Part shown: positions 42,510 to 52,600 of the stretch, piece after piece
Layout of the letters: each line of letters starts with the position of its first letter
Numbering within the stretch: position 1 is the first letter of the stretch
Assembly: GCA_944389945.1 (NCBI GenBank)
Contig: CALXOF010000015.1
Coordinates: 1-54,424, forward strand
Direction of reading: 5' to 3'
Source of the DNA: an uncultured Kiritimatiellota bacterium
GTDB lineage: Bacteria; Verrucomicrobiota; Kiritimatiellia; RFP12; DVOR01
Length of the DNA: 54,424 bases
Translations under genes and position numbers: made by a program
The notes under the pieces: model-generated
What the model was told of the DNA's origin: nothing
What the model saw: the letters and a program-made list of their open reading frames with translations, nothing else
Database searches by the model: none

Positions 42510-43652
42510 TCAGAGGTGGGCGCCTTTGGCGCGGAGGGCATCGAGGGTGCGGGAGAGGCGCTCCAGACGGTCGCGGGGTGGGGCGGAGACGGCGGCGAAG
42601 AGGTCGTCCGTGGGGAGGGGGGAATCGGTGAGGTTGTCGACGCCGAAGCCGATGAGACGGACGGGCGTCTCGGGCTCGAGATGGCGGTCGAGGAGGGCCC
42701 AAGCGGCGTCGCGCAGGGCGAAGTCGTCGCAGACGGGGGTGGGGAAGGGGGCCTGGCGGGTGACGGTGCGGAAGCCGGCGTAGCGAATCTTGAGGCGGGC
42801 GGTGCGGGCCCAGAAGCCGTGTTTGCGGAGGCGGCGGCCGACGTCCTCGGCGATGGCGCGGAGGTCGGCGCGGAGCTGGTCGCGGTCGAGGATGTCCTCG
42901 GGGTAGGTGTGCTCGCGGGAGAGGGATTTCTCCTCGCGCTCGGTGGAGACGACGCGGGAATCCCGGCCGAAGGCGACGTTCATCAGGTGCTCGGCGAGGG
43001 CGGGGCCGACGATGTTGCGCAGGCGGTCGGGGTTGGTGGACTGGAGGTCGCGCACGGTGGCGATGTTGTTTTGGAGGAGGAGGTCGGCGACCTTTGGGCC
43101 GATGCCCCAGAGCGCGCGCAGGGGTTTGGAGGCGAGCCAGGCCAGACAGGCTTGGCGGTCGGCGGGCACCACGAAGAGGCCATCCGGCTTGCGTTCCTCG
43201 CTGGCGAGTTTGGCAAGCAGTTTGTTCGGGGCCACGCCGATGGAACAGGTGAGGCCCGTCTCGGCGAGGATTTGCGCCTTGATTTGGCGGGCGATGTCCT
43301 CGGGTTCGCCGAAGAGACGGCGCACGCCCGTGACGTCCAGAAAGGCCTCGTCGATGGAGAGTCCTTCGACCAAGGGCGTGAAGCGGCCAAAGATGGCGAA
43401 GATCTGGTCGCTGACCTCTTTGTAACGAGCCATGCGGCCGCGCACGAAGATGCCTTGCGGACAGAGTTGATAGGCCTGACGTGACGGCATGGCCGAATGG
43501 ACGCCAAACTTCCGCGCCTCGTAGGAGCAGGTGGAGACCACGCCGCGCTTGTCCGGCGGCGCACCGACGATGACCGGTTTGCCGCGCCACTCCGGGTGGT
43601 CGTGTTGCTCGACCGCCGCAAAGAAGGCATCCATGTCCACATGCAGAATCAT
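42510..43652 (-). CDS. dinB: DNA polymerase IV (Y-family)
   Basis: A 380-residue lesion-bypass polymerase. Catalytic acidic motifs are HVDMDAFFAAVEQ and LSIDEAFLDVTG; the YEARKFGVHSAMPSRQA fingers and CSIGVAPNKLLAKLASE thumb follow, with the HhH region LRALWGIGPKVADLL and the little-finger domain after about 240. No beta-clamp motif is obvious at the C-terminus. The TAAAAT box 9 nt before the ATG leaves almost no leader, although AAGGTGAG overlaps that gap. Next to mfd, but with its own promoter. Confidence 0.94.
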   Translation of the reverse strand: MILHVDMDAFFAAVEQHDHPEWRGKPVIVGAPPDKRGVVSTCSYEARKFGVHSAMPSRQAYQLCPQGIFVRGRMARYKEVSDQIFAIFGRFTPLVEGLSIDEAFLDVTGVRRLFGEPEDIARQIKAQILAETGLTCSIGVAPNKLLAKLASEERKPDGLFVVPADRQACLAWLASKPLRALWGIGPKVADLLLQNNIATVRDLQSTNPDRLRNIVGPALAEHLMNVAFGRDSRVVSTEREEKSLSREHTYPEDILDRDQLRADLRAIAEDVGRRLRKHGFWARTARLKIRYAGFRTVTRQAPFPTPVCDDFALRDAAWALLDRHLEPETPVRLIGFGVDNLTDSPLPTDDLFAAVSAPPRDRLERLSRTLDALRAKGAHL

Positions 43653-43661
43653 CTCACCTTT

Positions 43662-43667
43662 ATTTTA
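43662..43667 (-). promoter_or_regulatory. -10 box of dinB
   Basis: Extended -10 TGATAAAAT on the minus strand, 9 nt before the ATG. Confidence 0.5.
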
Positions 43668-43696
43668 TCAAAGGCGGGCGAGAGTGATAGGTTGGG

Positions 43697-43875
43697 GAAC
43701 CGCAGATTTCGCAGATTAGGGCAGATTTGGGGCCGGCTACCGCCGGCAGGACTGCCAGAATATTTTTACCACAAAGGACACAAGGAACCACAAAGGACAC
43801 AAAGACTGCCAGAATGGGAAACGCAGATTTCGCAGATTTTTGCAGATTTAGGGCGTGCTGGCGCACGCAGGGGGA
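43697..43875 (+). repeat. Modules A-B-A in tandem
   Basis: Two module A copies (43697-43755 and 43818-43872) flank module B (ACCACAAAGGACACAAGG and ACCACAAAGGACACAAAG, 43767-43806). The hairpins differ: GGGGCCGGCTACCGCCGGC in the first and GGGCGTGCTGGCGCACGC in the second. ACTGCCAGAAT occurs twice. Confidence 0.75.
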
Positions 43876-43877
43876 GG

Positions 43878-43999
43878 GGTGCTATCGCGCCCGGAGAACA
43901 GAGAACGGAGCGTGCAGGCGCAGAGCGCCAACCCTTCCACGGCCACGGAGCGCCCCACATCTCACCAATCAGCTAATCAGCTAATCAGCCAATCAGCCG
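43878..43999. repeat. Module C remnant and module E 9-mer run
   Basis: GGAGAACAGAGAACGGAGCG, then AATCAGCTAATCAGCTAATC and CAATCAGCC. The 9-mer run supplies the last codons and the stop of the minus-strand gene ending at 43985 (Leu-Ile-Gly-stop). Confidence 0.7.
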
Positions 44000-44590
44000 G
44001 AGGGAGAGAAGGGCGGCGCCGGGGGTGGCGATGGGCAGGCGGACGCGGGTGTCCCAGGGGACGCGGTCGGTCTGCGCGGGGAGGCCGTCGGCCTGAGAGA
44101 CGACCTCCATCTCGGCGAAGGGACGGGGTGGGGGAAGGGCCTCGATGAGGTCCTCCGCGCGAAAGGTGAGGACGGCGGGCTTGCCGTTGGGGAGGACGAG
44201 CGCGGCCATTGTGTAGCTCCCATCGGCCTCGCGCAGACCGAACTGCAGGAACCAGCCCGGTTCGCCGCGGACGCACCAGCGCGCCTCGGGGGGACGGCGG
44301 AGCATCTCCAGCAACTTGTCGAAGACGGTGCGCCAGAGGGGCGTGAAGGCCTCGCCCGGCGCCAGGGTCCAGTCGAGTTCCGGGCGCAACGGCATGGTGC
44401 GGAAGGCGTGGAAGAGGGCCTCGTGCGGCGTGGTGAGGACGCGGCCCGTCACCTCGGCCTCGGGGTCGGGCGGGGCCATGAGCAGGGCGGCGGGGCAGGG
44501 GAGGACGCGCTCACGCGGCGCGCCCGCGGCCCAGTAACGCAACCGGGTGCGGGCGTGCGCGTCGAAGTAGAGGTTGATGGGGTGCGTCAA
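43985..44590 (-). CDS. Unknown 201-residue protein coupled to the S1-domain gene
   Basis: No family recognised. A soluble, Pro- and Arg-rich protein; the central part (WFLQFGLREADGSYTMAALVLPNGKPAVLTF) looks like paired beta strands. It starts at TTG overlapping the upstream stop by four bases (TTGA), like the GTGA and ATGA joins elsewhere in the window, so it is probably translated by re-initiation. The last residues (RLIG) come from the AATCAGC tandem repeat, so the true ancestral end may have been different. Reality as a gene is supported by length, codon use like its neighbours and the coupling. Confidence 0.6.
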   Translation of the reverse strand: MTHPINLYFDAHARTRLRYWAAGAPRERVLPCPAALLMAPPDPEAEVTGRVLTTPHEALFHAFRTMPLRPELDWTLAPGEAFTPLWRTVFDKLLEMLRRPPEARWCVRGEPGWFLQFGLREADGSYTMAALVLPNGKPAVLTFRAEDLIEALPPPRPFAEMEVVSQADGLPAQTDRVPWDTRVRLPIATPGAALLSLRLIG

Positions 44591-45780
44591 AGGTTGAGCC
44601 CCGCGAAGGGATTGTTCCCCAGTCCGGCGTTCTTGGCGCGGTTGGCGCGGATCCAGGCGGAGGGGTCGCTGTCGGGGTCGTTCGCGGGGGCGTCCTTGAC
44701 GGGCTCCTCGGCGGTGACGGGTTTGAGGGCGATCTTGTGCTCGTTGGCGTCGATGGACTCGATCTTCACTTCAAGGGTCTGGCCCTCTTCCACGACCTCG
44801 TGGGCGGAGGCGATGCGGCGGCCCTTGGCCAGGGCGGCCAGGCGGCCGTTCGAGAGCAGGCCGTCCACGCCGGGGGTGAGCTGGGCGAAGGCGCCGAAGG
44901 TGGTGATGCGGACGATCTTCGCGTTGAGCACGTCACCCACGCGGTACTGCGCGGCGAAGGCTTCCCAGGGGTTCTGGCGCAGGGCGCGCAGGGAGAGGGA
45001 GATGCGCTCGGTGACGGGGTCGAAGTGCTGCACCAGCACCTCCACGGTGTCGCCGGGCTTGGCCAGGTCTTCGGGCTTCGCACCGCGGTCCCAGGACATT
45101 TCGCGCGTGGGCACCAGGCCCTCCGCGCCGCCGAGGTCGACGAAGACGCCGAAGTCCATCACGCGCGTGACGGTGCCCTCGCGGACCTGCCCCTCGGCCA
45201 GTTCGGCCAGCAGGGCGCCCTTCTTGGCGTTGCGCTCGCGTTCGAGCAGGGCCCGGCGCGACACGATGAGGTTGCTCCCGCGGTCGTCCTCGCCATACTC
45301 GGAGATGAGGAAGGTTTGCTTGGTGCCGATGTACTCCGCGGCGTCCTTGGCGCGGTGGAGATCCATCTGGGAGTAGGGGCAGAAGGCGCGCTGGCCGGCC
45401 ACTTCCACTTCGTAGCCGCCCTTCACCTCGCCCTTCACCAGGCCATCGATGGGCGTGCCGGCCTCGAAGGCCTGGCGGAGCGCCGCGTCGCCGCGGCCCG
45501 TGGCCTTGTTGCGGGCCGTGAAGAGTAGGTTGCCCTGGCGCATGCCGACGAACCACACCGTGAGGCGCTCGCCCTCTTTCGCGCGGAGCGTGCCATCCTC
45601 CAGGATGAACTCCTCTTTGGGCACCACGCCTTCGTCCTTCGCACCCACGTCAATCACCACATAGTGGCCCTTGGTGGAAACGACGGTGGCGCGCACTTCT
45701 TCACCGGGGTTGAACCCGCGGCGGTAATCCATCCCGCTGGCGGCGAGCAGGGCGGCGAAATCGGCTTTGGAATCCTTCAT
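44587..45780 (-). CDS. S1 RNA-binding-domain protein (RpsA-like, four domains)
   Basis: A 397-residue protein with four S1 (OB-fold) repeats: GEEVRATVVSTKGHYVVIDVGAKDEG, GLVKGEVKGGYEVEVAGQRAFCP, GTVTRVMDFGVFVDLGGAEGLVP and LNAKIVRITTFGAFAQLTPGVDGLL. Third and fourth repeats are the most canonical. Full ribosomal S1 has six and about 550 residues, so this is a short S1-like protein that may act on the ribosome or in RNA handling. Start has AGAGGAG; TGGTAGAAT promoter upstream. The unknown gene after it is translationally coupled. Confidence 0.82.
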   Translation of the reverse strand: MKDSKADFAALLAASGMDYRRGFNPGEEVRATVVSTKGHYVVIDVGAKDEGVVPKEEFILEDGTLRAKEGERLTVWFVGMRQGNLLFTARNKATGRGDAALRQAFEAGTPIDGLVKGEVKGGYEVEVAGQRAFCPYSQMDLHRAKDAAEYIGTKQTFLISEYGEDDRGSNLIVSRRALLERERNAKKGALLAELAEGQVREGTVTRVMDFGVFVDLGGAEGLVPTREMSWDRGAKPEDLAKPGDTVEVLVQHFDPVTERISLSLRALRQNPWEAFAAQYRVGDVLNAKIVRITTFGAFAQLTPGVDGLLSNGRLAALAKGRRIASAHEVVEEGQTLEVKIESIDANEHKIALKPVTAEEPVKDAPANDPDSDPSAWIRANRAKNAGLGNNPFAGLNL

Positions 45781-45810
45781 GGTACTCCTCTTCTAGCAAA
45801 AACGGGGCGT

Positions 45811-45816
45811 ATTCTA
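45811..45816 (-). promoter_or_regulatory. -10 box of the S1-domain gene
   Basis: Extended -10 TGGTAGAAT on the minus strand with a leader of about 25 nt holding AGAGGAG. Confidence 0.5.
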
Positions 45817-45837
45817 CCAAAACCTACGTCTCTAGAA

Positions 45838-46108
45838 AAGCAGGGGCGTTCGCGCGCCCCGGAGAACAGAGAACAGAGAACAGAGCGCGCGACAAGCGCA
45901 CGACGGGCGAGAGCGCTGTGCGGAGAAACCAAACTTCCAATCGCCCCTGCACCTCCGGTACGTCTGCGACGTGCCATAATACGACGCGGTAGGACATATA
46001 AGATGACTAGGAGGTGGTGCCAAAGACGCCCAATTCCAGAAACACTGGCAGTCCTGCGTGCGGTAGCACGCCACAAATCTGCCTTAATCTGCGAAATCTG
46101 TGGTTTCT
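45838..46108. repeat. Mosaic of modules C, F and A between the S1 and PpiD-like genes
   Basis: Module C (GGAGAACAGAGAACAGAG, 45838-45905), the module F hairpin GGTACGTC-TGC-GACGTGCC with tail ATACGACG (45946-45990), and an inverted module A (46036-46108, CGTGCGGTAGCACGCC then AATCTGC steps). Three different modules are packed together with little unique sequence between them. Confidence 0.7.
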
Positions 46109-46160
46109 GACCGCATTGTACCGTCCATGTCTCTAAACGTTCCTGGCTTCATTGAGACAA

Positions 46161-46188
46161 AAAAAGCCCGCACGTGGCGGGCCTTTTT
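46161..46188 (-). terminator. Terminator of the PpiD-like operon
   Basis: GCCCGC-ACGTG-GCGGGC with A5 and T5 on the two sides; on the minus strand it follows the stop by about 20 bases and ends in TTTTTTT. Confidence 0.85.
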
Positions 46189-46207
46189 GGGAGAGGTGGA
46201 ATCCGAA

Positions 46208-47935
46208 TCACTCTGCCATGTCCAACTTGATGGGGATGCCGTTGGGATCCTTGGGCGGATTCGTCTCGATAGTCCAAGAGAGCCAATCGCCGGTGGTTAA
46301 AATGGCGGCGTTCATGGTCCATTGTTGGGTGAGGATGGCGCTTTGCTCGGTTTTCTTGAGCGTATCCTTCTCCACGCGCGAGGCGATATAGACCAGGAGG
46401 ACATCGTTGTTGCCCACCACGGTCGGCTCGGAAATCTTGCCGGTGCCAAGCTTCTGCGCCTCGTCGAAGACCTGCGCACTGTAGGGGGTGTCCATCTGCT
46501 GGTAGGTGGAGGGGTCACCGAGGGTGAAGGTCAGCGCCGCGCTAGCGGTGAGGTTGGCATCCTTGCAGGCGGCCACGGCATCCGTGAAAGACTTGCCTTC
46601 GGCGATGGACTTGGCGAGCGTGTCGCGGAGGGTATTGCCCTTGGCGAGAGCCTGTTCACGCACCTTTTCGGCGCGGCAGGCGGTGGTGACCTGTTCCTTG
46701 ACCTCCTCGAAGGGGCGGATGGCGGATTCGCGAATGCCGGTCAGCTGGATGAGGTAAACACGGTCGGAGCCGGCCACCACGTCACAGTCCAAGTCACCGC
46801 CCACTTCCAGATTGAAGACCAGCTCACGGACATCCAGGGCATTCTGGAAACCGACGGGCCAGCCGTTCTGCGTGAGGGTGGCGGTCTTCATGCCGCCATA
46901 GCCCTTGGCGACTTCTTCAAAGGTGGCGCCCTCGAGCTCGGGCAGAATCTCCTCGTTGGCAAAGGTGCTGGCCTTGCTCAAGGCATCATTGGCGCGCACC
47001 TTGGCCAGCACTTGGTCGCGGACCGCGTCGTAGGTGACCGAATCGGTGGCGTTGGTGCTGGAGGGATCCTTGAATTCATCCATGTGGTCGGCATGATACT
47101 GCATCGCCTCGATTTCCTCTTCCTCGGTGGGGTCACCAGAGCGGAGGAAGGTCTTGGAGGGAATCTCGAAGTAGGCGATGGTACGCTCCTCGGGGCGGCG
47201 GTAACGCTCTTGGTTCGCGTCGTACCAAGCCTTGAGTGCGGCATCGTCAAGCACGATGTCTTCGGGCTTGGCGGTATTCTTGAGGGTCACGGTGTAGGCC
47301 GTGGTCTCATCGAGGAGAACCGAGAGCATGAAGTCGCGCTCCATGGGGGAAATCCACCCGACGGACTTGAAGACGGCGGCGGTCGCGGCCTGGGCGGGGA
47401 GCCAGGTGTCAGCGTAGATACTCTCGAACGCGGCAGGCGTCTGGAAGTTCGCGCGTTGCAGGAATTGCTTGTAGGAGTCCGGGTTAAAGGAACCTTGGGC
47501 ATTCACATAGGAGGTCTCAATCATCTGCTTGGCGGCATCTTCCCCGCCCTGCTGCAGATTGAAGCGGTCGGCCAATTGACGCGCGGCGATGAGCTTCCAA
47601 ATCATGCGCTGGGTGTTGGGGTTCCCGTTGGCGTAACCTTGGGGCTCACTGATGGTCAAGGCGCCGAGCAACACGTCTGAACCGCGCGGCAACAAGGGAT
47701 AGGGTTGCCCCTCCGGGGTGAAACCGATGAGGTCATTGTTCGTCAGCGTGCCCACGGCGCGGGAGGCTTGCTCATAGGTCTTGGGGGTGATGGTCTCATC
47801 GGCGCGTTGGTAGCCACCCGCCCCGCCCATGCCGGAGCAGGAATCGGCCACCACAAAGGCGAAGACCATCAAGAGGGCCAAGAGGCCCCACAACAATTTG
47901 CTTTGAATCAGGCTGGAGAAACGATAGATGAACAT
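46208..47935 (-). CDS. PpiD/SurA-like membrane-anchored periplasmic folding factor
   Basis: A 575-residue protein with a short cytosolic start (MFIYRFSSLIQSK), one membrane helix (LLWGLLALLMVFAFVVADSC) and a long helical periplasmic part. This is the PpiD layout; the SurA-N-like chaperone region covers about 60-270 (DRFNLQQGGEDAAKQMIETSYVNAQGSF). The parvulin-type isomerase core is not obvious, so it may work as a chaperone only. The start at 47935 is chosen because it gives the family N-terminus; a longer frame runs into the previous gene. It follows an exported protein gene by 46 bases. Confidence 0.75.
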   Translation of the reverse strand: MFIYRFSSLIQSKLLWGLLALLMVFAFVVADSCSGMGGAGGYQRADETITPKTYEQASRAVGTLTNNDLIGFTPEGQPYPLLPRGSDVLLGALTISEPQGYANGNPNTQRMIWKLIAARQLADRFNLQQGGEDAAKQMIETSYVNAQGSFNPDSYKQFLQRANFQTPAAFESIYADTWLPAQAATAAVFKSVGWISPMERDFMLSVLLDETTAYTVTLKNTAKPEDIVLDDAALKAWYDANQERYRRPEERTIAYFEIPSKTFLRSGDPTEEEEIEAMQYHADHMDEFKDPSSTNATDSVTYDAVRDQVLAKVRANDALSKASTFANEEILPELEGATFEEVAKGYGGMKTATLTQNGWPVGFQNALDVRELVFNLEVGGDLDCDVVAGSDRVYLIQLTGIRESAIRPFEEVKEQVTTACRAEKVREQALAKGNTLRDTLAKSIAEGKSFTDAVAACKDANLTASAALTFTLGDPSTYQQMDTPYSAQVFDEAQKLGTGKISEPTVVGNNDVLLVYIASRVEKDTLKKTEQSAILTQQWTMNAAILTTGDWLSWTIETNPPKDPNGIPIKLDMAE

Positions 47936-47981
47936 GGTCGCTTGGGATATCTGTTTTGTTGGAGTGAAAGGGCGGCGCGGC

Positions 47982-48998
47982 TCACAGGAGCGCACCGTCG
48001 CCAAAGTCGTTCAGCTCGTCCGGGATGTCGCCATAGGCAGAGGCATCGAAATCCTCGTCGCCCAGCGAACCATCGCCCTCGAGGGAGCCATCCTCGCCCT
48101 CGGCGAGCTCGCCCTCTTCTTCGGCGGGGAGGACTTCGTCAATCAGTTCGCCGGTGCTGTAGCCCTCGCCGCGGTTCTCGACGTAGCAGAAGTAGTTCTT
48201 GGCCTCGCCGTTGGCGTAGAGGGTCAGCACGGAGACCACCCAGTTGTCGGAGCCCTGGGGCTTGGCGCGGGTGATCTTGACCTGGGAGCCGGGGGTGAGG
48301 GAGAAATCGGTGGCGGCGCCGTTGCCGGAGGGGATGGCCATCTTGACCTCGCCCAGGCGGCCGGTCAGCTCGGAGGTGGAGAAGCCCATGGCGTCAATGG
48401 AGGAGAAGGCGTTGGCCTGCGTCATGTCGTTCATGGTGTAGTGCAGGCCCTTGAAGGCGGCGGAGCCGGAGAGCGTGCGGAAGGAGAAATCATCGCCCTT
48501 GACCGGCTTATCCAAAGCAATGTCTTGGCCGACGTGGAGCTTGGCCATGCCGTTCATGTCCGTAAAGGTGCCCAGGGGCGTCACCAGCTCGAACTGGCCG
48601 GCCAGGGCGCGGTCGTCCACGCGCGTATTGACGTCGCCGAAGTCAATCTTCATCTGCACCTTCTGCCACTCCTCGGCGGCGGTCGGCACAAACTTGGCGG
48701 GGCCCTTCACCACTGCGTAGGTGAGGGGCGAGAAGCAGATGCGGAACTGCGTGCCAGCGTCCGCCTCGAAGGTCGAACCATAGGGATAGGCCTTGTACGA
48801 GACCGCGTCCACGGTCTGGCCGCTGGGGAGGGTGACGCGCAGACCCGCGGCACCGGCCTGGGTCTCCAAGTTGAGCACTCGGACCATGGCTTCAAACCGC
48901 AAGGGCTTGGCCTCGCCCTCTGCCTCTTGGGCACAAAGCGTCGCCGCGCCCAGCACGCACGCGCTGAACGCCACTGTCAACATCGCATTCCGGATCAT
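47982..48998 (-). CDS. Exported protein of unknown function
   Basis: A 338-residue protein. A signal peptide is clear (MLTVAFSACVLGAATLCA, cut before QEAEGEA). The body is beta-rich (FEAMVRVLNLETQAGAAGLRVTLPSGQTV, WVVSVLTLYANGEAKNYFCYVE) and the last 60 residues are strongly acidic (EEEGELAEGEDGSLEGDG) ending in a hydrophobic GDGALL. No family recognised. AGGGAG precedes the start at 48998, and TGGTATCAT lies about 45 bases upstream. Likely an envelope protein made together with the PpiD-like factor that may fold it. Confidence 0.75.
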   Translation of the reverse strand: MIRNAMLTVAFSACVLGAATLCAQEAEGEAKPLRFEAMVRVLNLETQAGAAGLRVTLPSGQTVDAVSYKAYPYGSTFEADAGTQFRICFSPLTYAVVKGPAKFVPTAAEEWQKVQMKIDFGDVNTRVDDRALAGQFELVTPLGTFTDMNGMAKLHVGQDIALDKPVKGDDFSFRTLSGSAAFKGLHYTMNDMTQANAFSSIDAMGFSTSELTGRLGEVKMAIPSGNGAATDFSLTPGSQVKITRAKPQGSDNWVVSVLTLYANGEAKNYFCYVENRGEGYSTGELIDEVLPAEEEGELAEGEDGSLEGDGSLGDEDFDASAYGDIPDELNDFGDGALL

Positions 48999-49043
48999 TC
49001 CTGTGCTCCCTTCTGAAGGATGGCAAACAATCATCTACCCCAC

Positions 49044-49049
49044 ATGATA
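49044..49049 (-). promoter_or_regulatory. -10 box of the exported protein/PpiD-like operon
   Basis: Extended -10 TGGTATCAT on the minus strand with a leader of about 40 nt and an AGGGAG ribosome site. Confidence 0.5.
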
Positions 49050-49111
49050 CCAAGCTAAAGCAAAGCGCGCAAGCCTTCTTTGAGGTTTGCGCGGAAAAAG
49101 TCTTTGCGAAG

Positions 49112-49204
<93 letters not shown>

Positions 49205-49310
49205 AAAAAAGACAACGACGCCAACGCGTCAAATCGCCCCATACACTACCAAACCCATCCCCCCGCCGTCAAGCAAAATTTGCTTGCAGAGGTTGGGAAA
49301 AGCAAGGGAC

Positions 49311-49385
49311 CGCAAAGACGCAACTGTGGGCGCGAAACGTCTCGGGCTCCATCGGGCGCTCTGCGGCTTCGCCGCTGACCGCGCC
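49311..49385 (+). repeat. Module G repeat, copy 2
   Basis: GCAAAGACGCAACTGTGGGC, GCGAAACGTCTCGGGCTCC and CGCTCTGCGGCTTCGCCG match the copy at 9829-9900. Followed by inverted module C. Confidence 0.65.
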
Positions 49386-49431
49386 CGCCGCCCTCCGTTT
49401 CGCGCCTTGTCGTTTTTCGGAGTCTCACCCG

Positions 49432-49512
49432 TCGCCCCGCAGGGGCGTTCTGTTCTCCGTTCTCTGTTCTCTGTTCTCTGTTCTCTGTTCTCCGGGGCGG
49501 CGAAGCCGCCCC
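49432..49512 (-). repeat. Module C repeat (inverted), longest GAGAACA run
   Basis: CCCGCAGGGGCG, then five consecutive TTCT(G/C)(T/C)TCTC-type steps, then GGGGCGGC-GAA-GCCGCCCC. It is the longest tandem run of this module in the window. Confidence 0.7.
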
Positions 49513-49515
49513 TTT

Positions 49516-49612
49516 GGCGCGATAGCGTGGAAATCCCAAGGGCGGCGCGACCAACGGGAGCGATGGAGCCCGCAGGGTTTCCACGCCAAACCGTCTTCGA
49601 GGTAAAACTTCC
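49516..49612 (+). repeat. Module D repeat, copy 3
   Basis: Nearly identical to 1424-1525: GCGTGGAAATCCC and GGGTTTCCACGC form the inverted-repeat ends, with the same interior (AAGGGCGGCGCGACCAACGG) and tail. It abuts the stop codon of the giant secreted protein (49628). Confidence 0.8.
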
Positions 49613-49627
49613 CCAGACTCTGTTGGG

Positions 49628-52600
49628 TCAGGGCGTGGGGCGGGAGACGGTGGCGCGGAAGAGGAAGGTGGCGTCGCCCTCGGGGAGGGAGAAGCGGAGC
49701 TCGACCGTGCTGCCTTCGTTTGTCGTGGCGGTGACCGTCTCCGGCGCGGCGAGGGGCTGCGTGCCATCGAGGCGCTGCGGCGCGATGGCGTAGTCGTTGC
49801 CCTCGGTGAAGGTGAGGGACTGTCCCTTGCCGCGCACGGACAGCGTGACGAACACTGTGGTGCCTTCGATGCGGAGGCCCGTGACGCCGAAGTCGTAGGC
49901 TACGACCACCTTGTCGCCTTCCACGGTGGGCTCCAGTCCCTCAAAGCACGCCAACGCGTCGTCCAACTCCGCGATGGGGCGCGTCGCGCCGTCGACCGAT
50001 TGCGCCGCCACGTGGAAGTCGCCGCTGATGCCGCCGTCGCGGGCGGCGTCGCGAAGGGCTTGCAGGGTCTCCTCGGAGAGCTGGATATCCACTTCGCCCT
50101 CAGGCAGGATGGGGTTGGGCATGGGCTGCCCGGCGGCCTCGGTCAGTGTGACGGTGAGGGTGTTGTTGGCGAAGGTGTACGAGGTCTCCCACGCCGTTCC
50201 GGCATCGACCGTGAAGCCTTCGGGCAACGCGGAGAGGCCCTGCGTGGAGAAGCGGATGGTGTCCGCAGTCGTAGCGGTCAGGCGGAGGGTCTTGGGCAGC
50301 TGAGTGAATTTGGGGCGCAGGTGGGCAATGTCGAGCGTGCCATCGCCGGAGACGCGCCAATAGTTGTTGATGTCGTTCTCCGTGAAGTCCAATTCCGCCG
50401 TCGTGCGGAGGGTGGCGCCTGCGCCGAGGGTGACGGTGTTGGCGGCGATGGGGATGGCCGCCTCGACCGTCACGTTGCCGGAGAGGACGAGGTTGCCGGA
50501 GAGCGAGAGATCGCCGATGGCCGCGCCGGTGGAGGTGTCGGTGGTTGTGTCGGTGAGCAGGAGCGTGGCCGAACCGCTCTCGGGACCGACGATGTTGAGG
50601 GTGGTGGCGCTCGCGTCTTCGGGCAGGAGGATGGAGGCGTGGTCGCCGTCCGCCAGCGTCACGGTGACGGTGTCAGAGGCGGTTGGCGCCTGGCCGGAGC
50701 GCCAGTTGCCGGCGGTCTCCCACAGGCTGTCGCCGGCCTCGCCGGTCCACTCGGTGGGGATGATGAAGGGCGCGATGCGCACGGTGGGATCGCCCAAGAG
50801 GGTGAGCGTGGTGGAGAGGTTGGGGTTGCCCTCGAGTGCCAAGGTCAGCGCTTGGCCGACGGTGAGGGAGGGATCCTTGATGAGCGCGTCGGCTACCGCG
50901 CCGCAGAGGGTGTGCTCCGCGCCGCTTGGGATGCCGTCCGTGCCGATGGTGGGCGTATACGAGCCCGCGGGGAGGATCGCCGACAGCGTCCCGCCCTGAG
51001 GGTTGAGCACCAGCATCTCGCCCACGTTCGGGGAGGCTGTCTCCTCCTGCGAGAGTGCGCCGCTTGTCCCGATGGGCGAGAGCGTCAGCGTGTAGAGCGC
51101 GGGGAAACAGTCGGCGGTAATCTTTTTATTGTCGCCGCCGACGGCAATTAGGCTCAGCTCCGTGTTGCTTTCAGCCCCTTCCACCCACAGCAGCGAGGCC
51201 CCGGCGGATTCAGAAGAGAGATCGCCGCGACCGGGTGTGGTGGCATCTTGACGGAAAGCGCCATCGCAATAGAGCAACGGTGAGGGGAAGGCGGACTGGT
51301 TTGTTTGCTTGAGACGGCCATAGCGGTTGCAGAGCGCATAGAAGGTGGTCCCTGCTTTGTTGTCGTAGTACTTCCATTGCCCAAGGGCGGGGTCGTAGAC
51401 CGTATCGTTTTCGTATACAGGTTGCTCAGTGCCGAAAGTCTCGCCCAGGAGGGTGACGCGCCCCTGCGCATGGTAACTGCCGGCTCGCCTGAGCTTTTCG
51501 ACGTAGCCCTGCAGGCAGGTGAAGTCGGAGGTTGTTTGATAGGTTTGGGGAACGTTATTGCCAGCGGAGGCAAGATCCACAATGGTGCCCATGGAGACAG
51601 TCTCGCGGAGGGGGAGGCGGCCGATATGGTGGCCGTCGAGGCGGTCGATGGTGCCGTCGAGAGCGGGAATCTCTGCGCCAGAGGCACCGATGAGGACGTA
51701 GTCGCAGTCCATGGAGCCGATATATTCGGCGGCGGTTCCTTCCGTGATGTTGCCGTTCGCGGCGATGCAGACGTTCCAGTTGCCGCCGGCGGGGGAGGAA
51801 CGGAAGGCGGCGTAGCCCTCCCACAGGCCGCTCTCCTTGCGGTCAGTGGTGGTGAGGACGAGGAGGCTGTTCTCGGGGGCCACGCCCTCGGGCTTACCCT
51901 CCTCGCGCACGCCATTGGCATACCACACGGGGTCGGTGGCAGAGGAGGCCACCAAGCGGTAATCGTTACCGACCTTCTTGACGGTGAACCCATTTGGTGC
52001 GGTAAAGGCCGAGGTCGCGACAGTCGTGTTGGCGTTACCGTGCAGGAAGACGCCGGAGCGGGGCTCTTCGATGGAGACCGTGCCGGAGACGGTGAGGGTG
52101 CCCGTGACGGTGATGGGCGCCTCCGTGGTCAGCCGTGCACCGTTTTCCAGCGTCAGCCCGCCGGTGAAGGTGCCACCCTCCAAGAGCACGCCATCGGAGG
52201 CCATCGTGGGGGCCTCGACGGTGCCGAAGGCGGCCACGCCGTCACCGGAGAGCAGGAGTGTGCCTTGGTCTTTGGGCAGTTTGGGCTTGGCCACCAAGAC
52301 AGGGCAATCCAGACGGGCACCGTTGGAGAAGCGAAACTTCGTGACGACATTGTTCTCGTCACTATTGCCGCGGATACAGAGTGCGGCGTTACCGATGCCG
52401 GAGAGCGCGGAGACGGAGGATTTGCCCTTCACCTCGACAATGGTGTGCAAGAGGTCAAGGGTGCCAAAACCGTAATCACCGGAGGTATCGCGGCTGCCCA
52501 AGTCGATATGGCCGCCGTCCAAGATGAGTCGGCGCGTCAAGGTGTCGCGGGAGACGACGGTGAGGATACCGCCGGGACCAATGGTAATGGGGTTGCCGCT

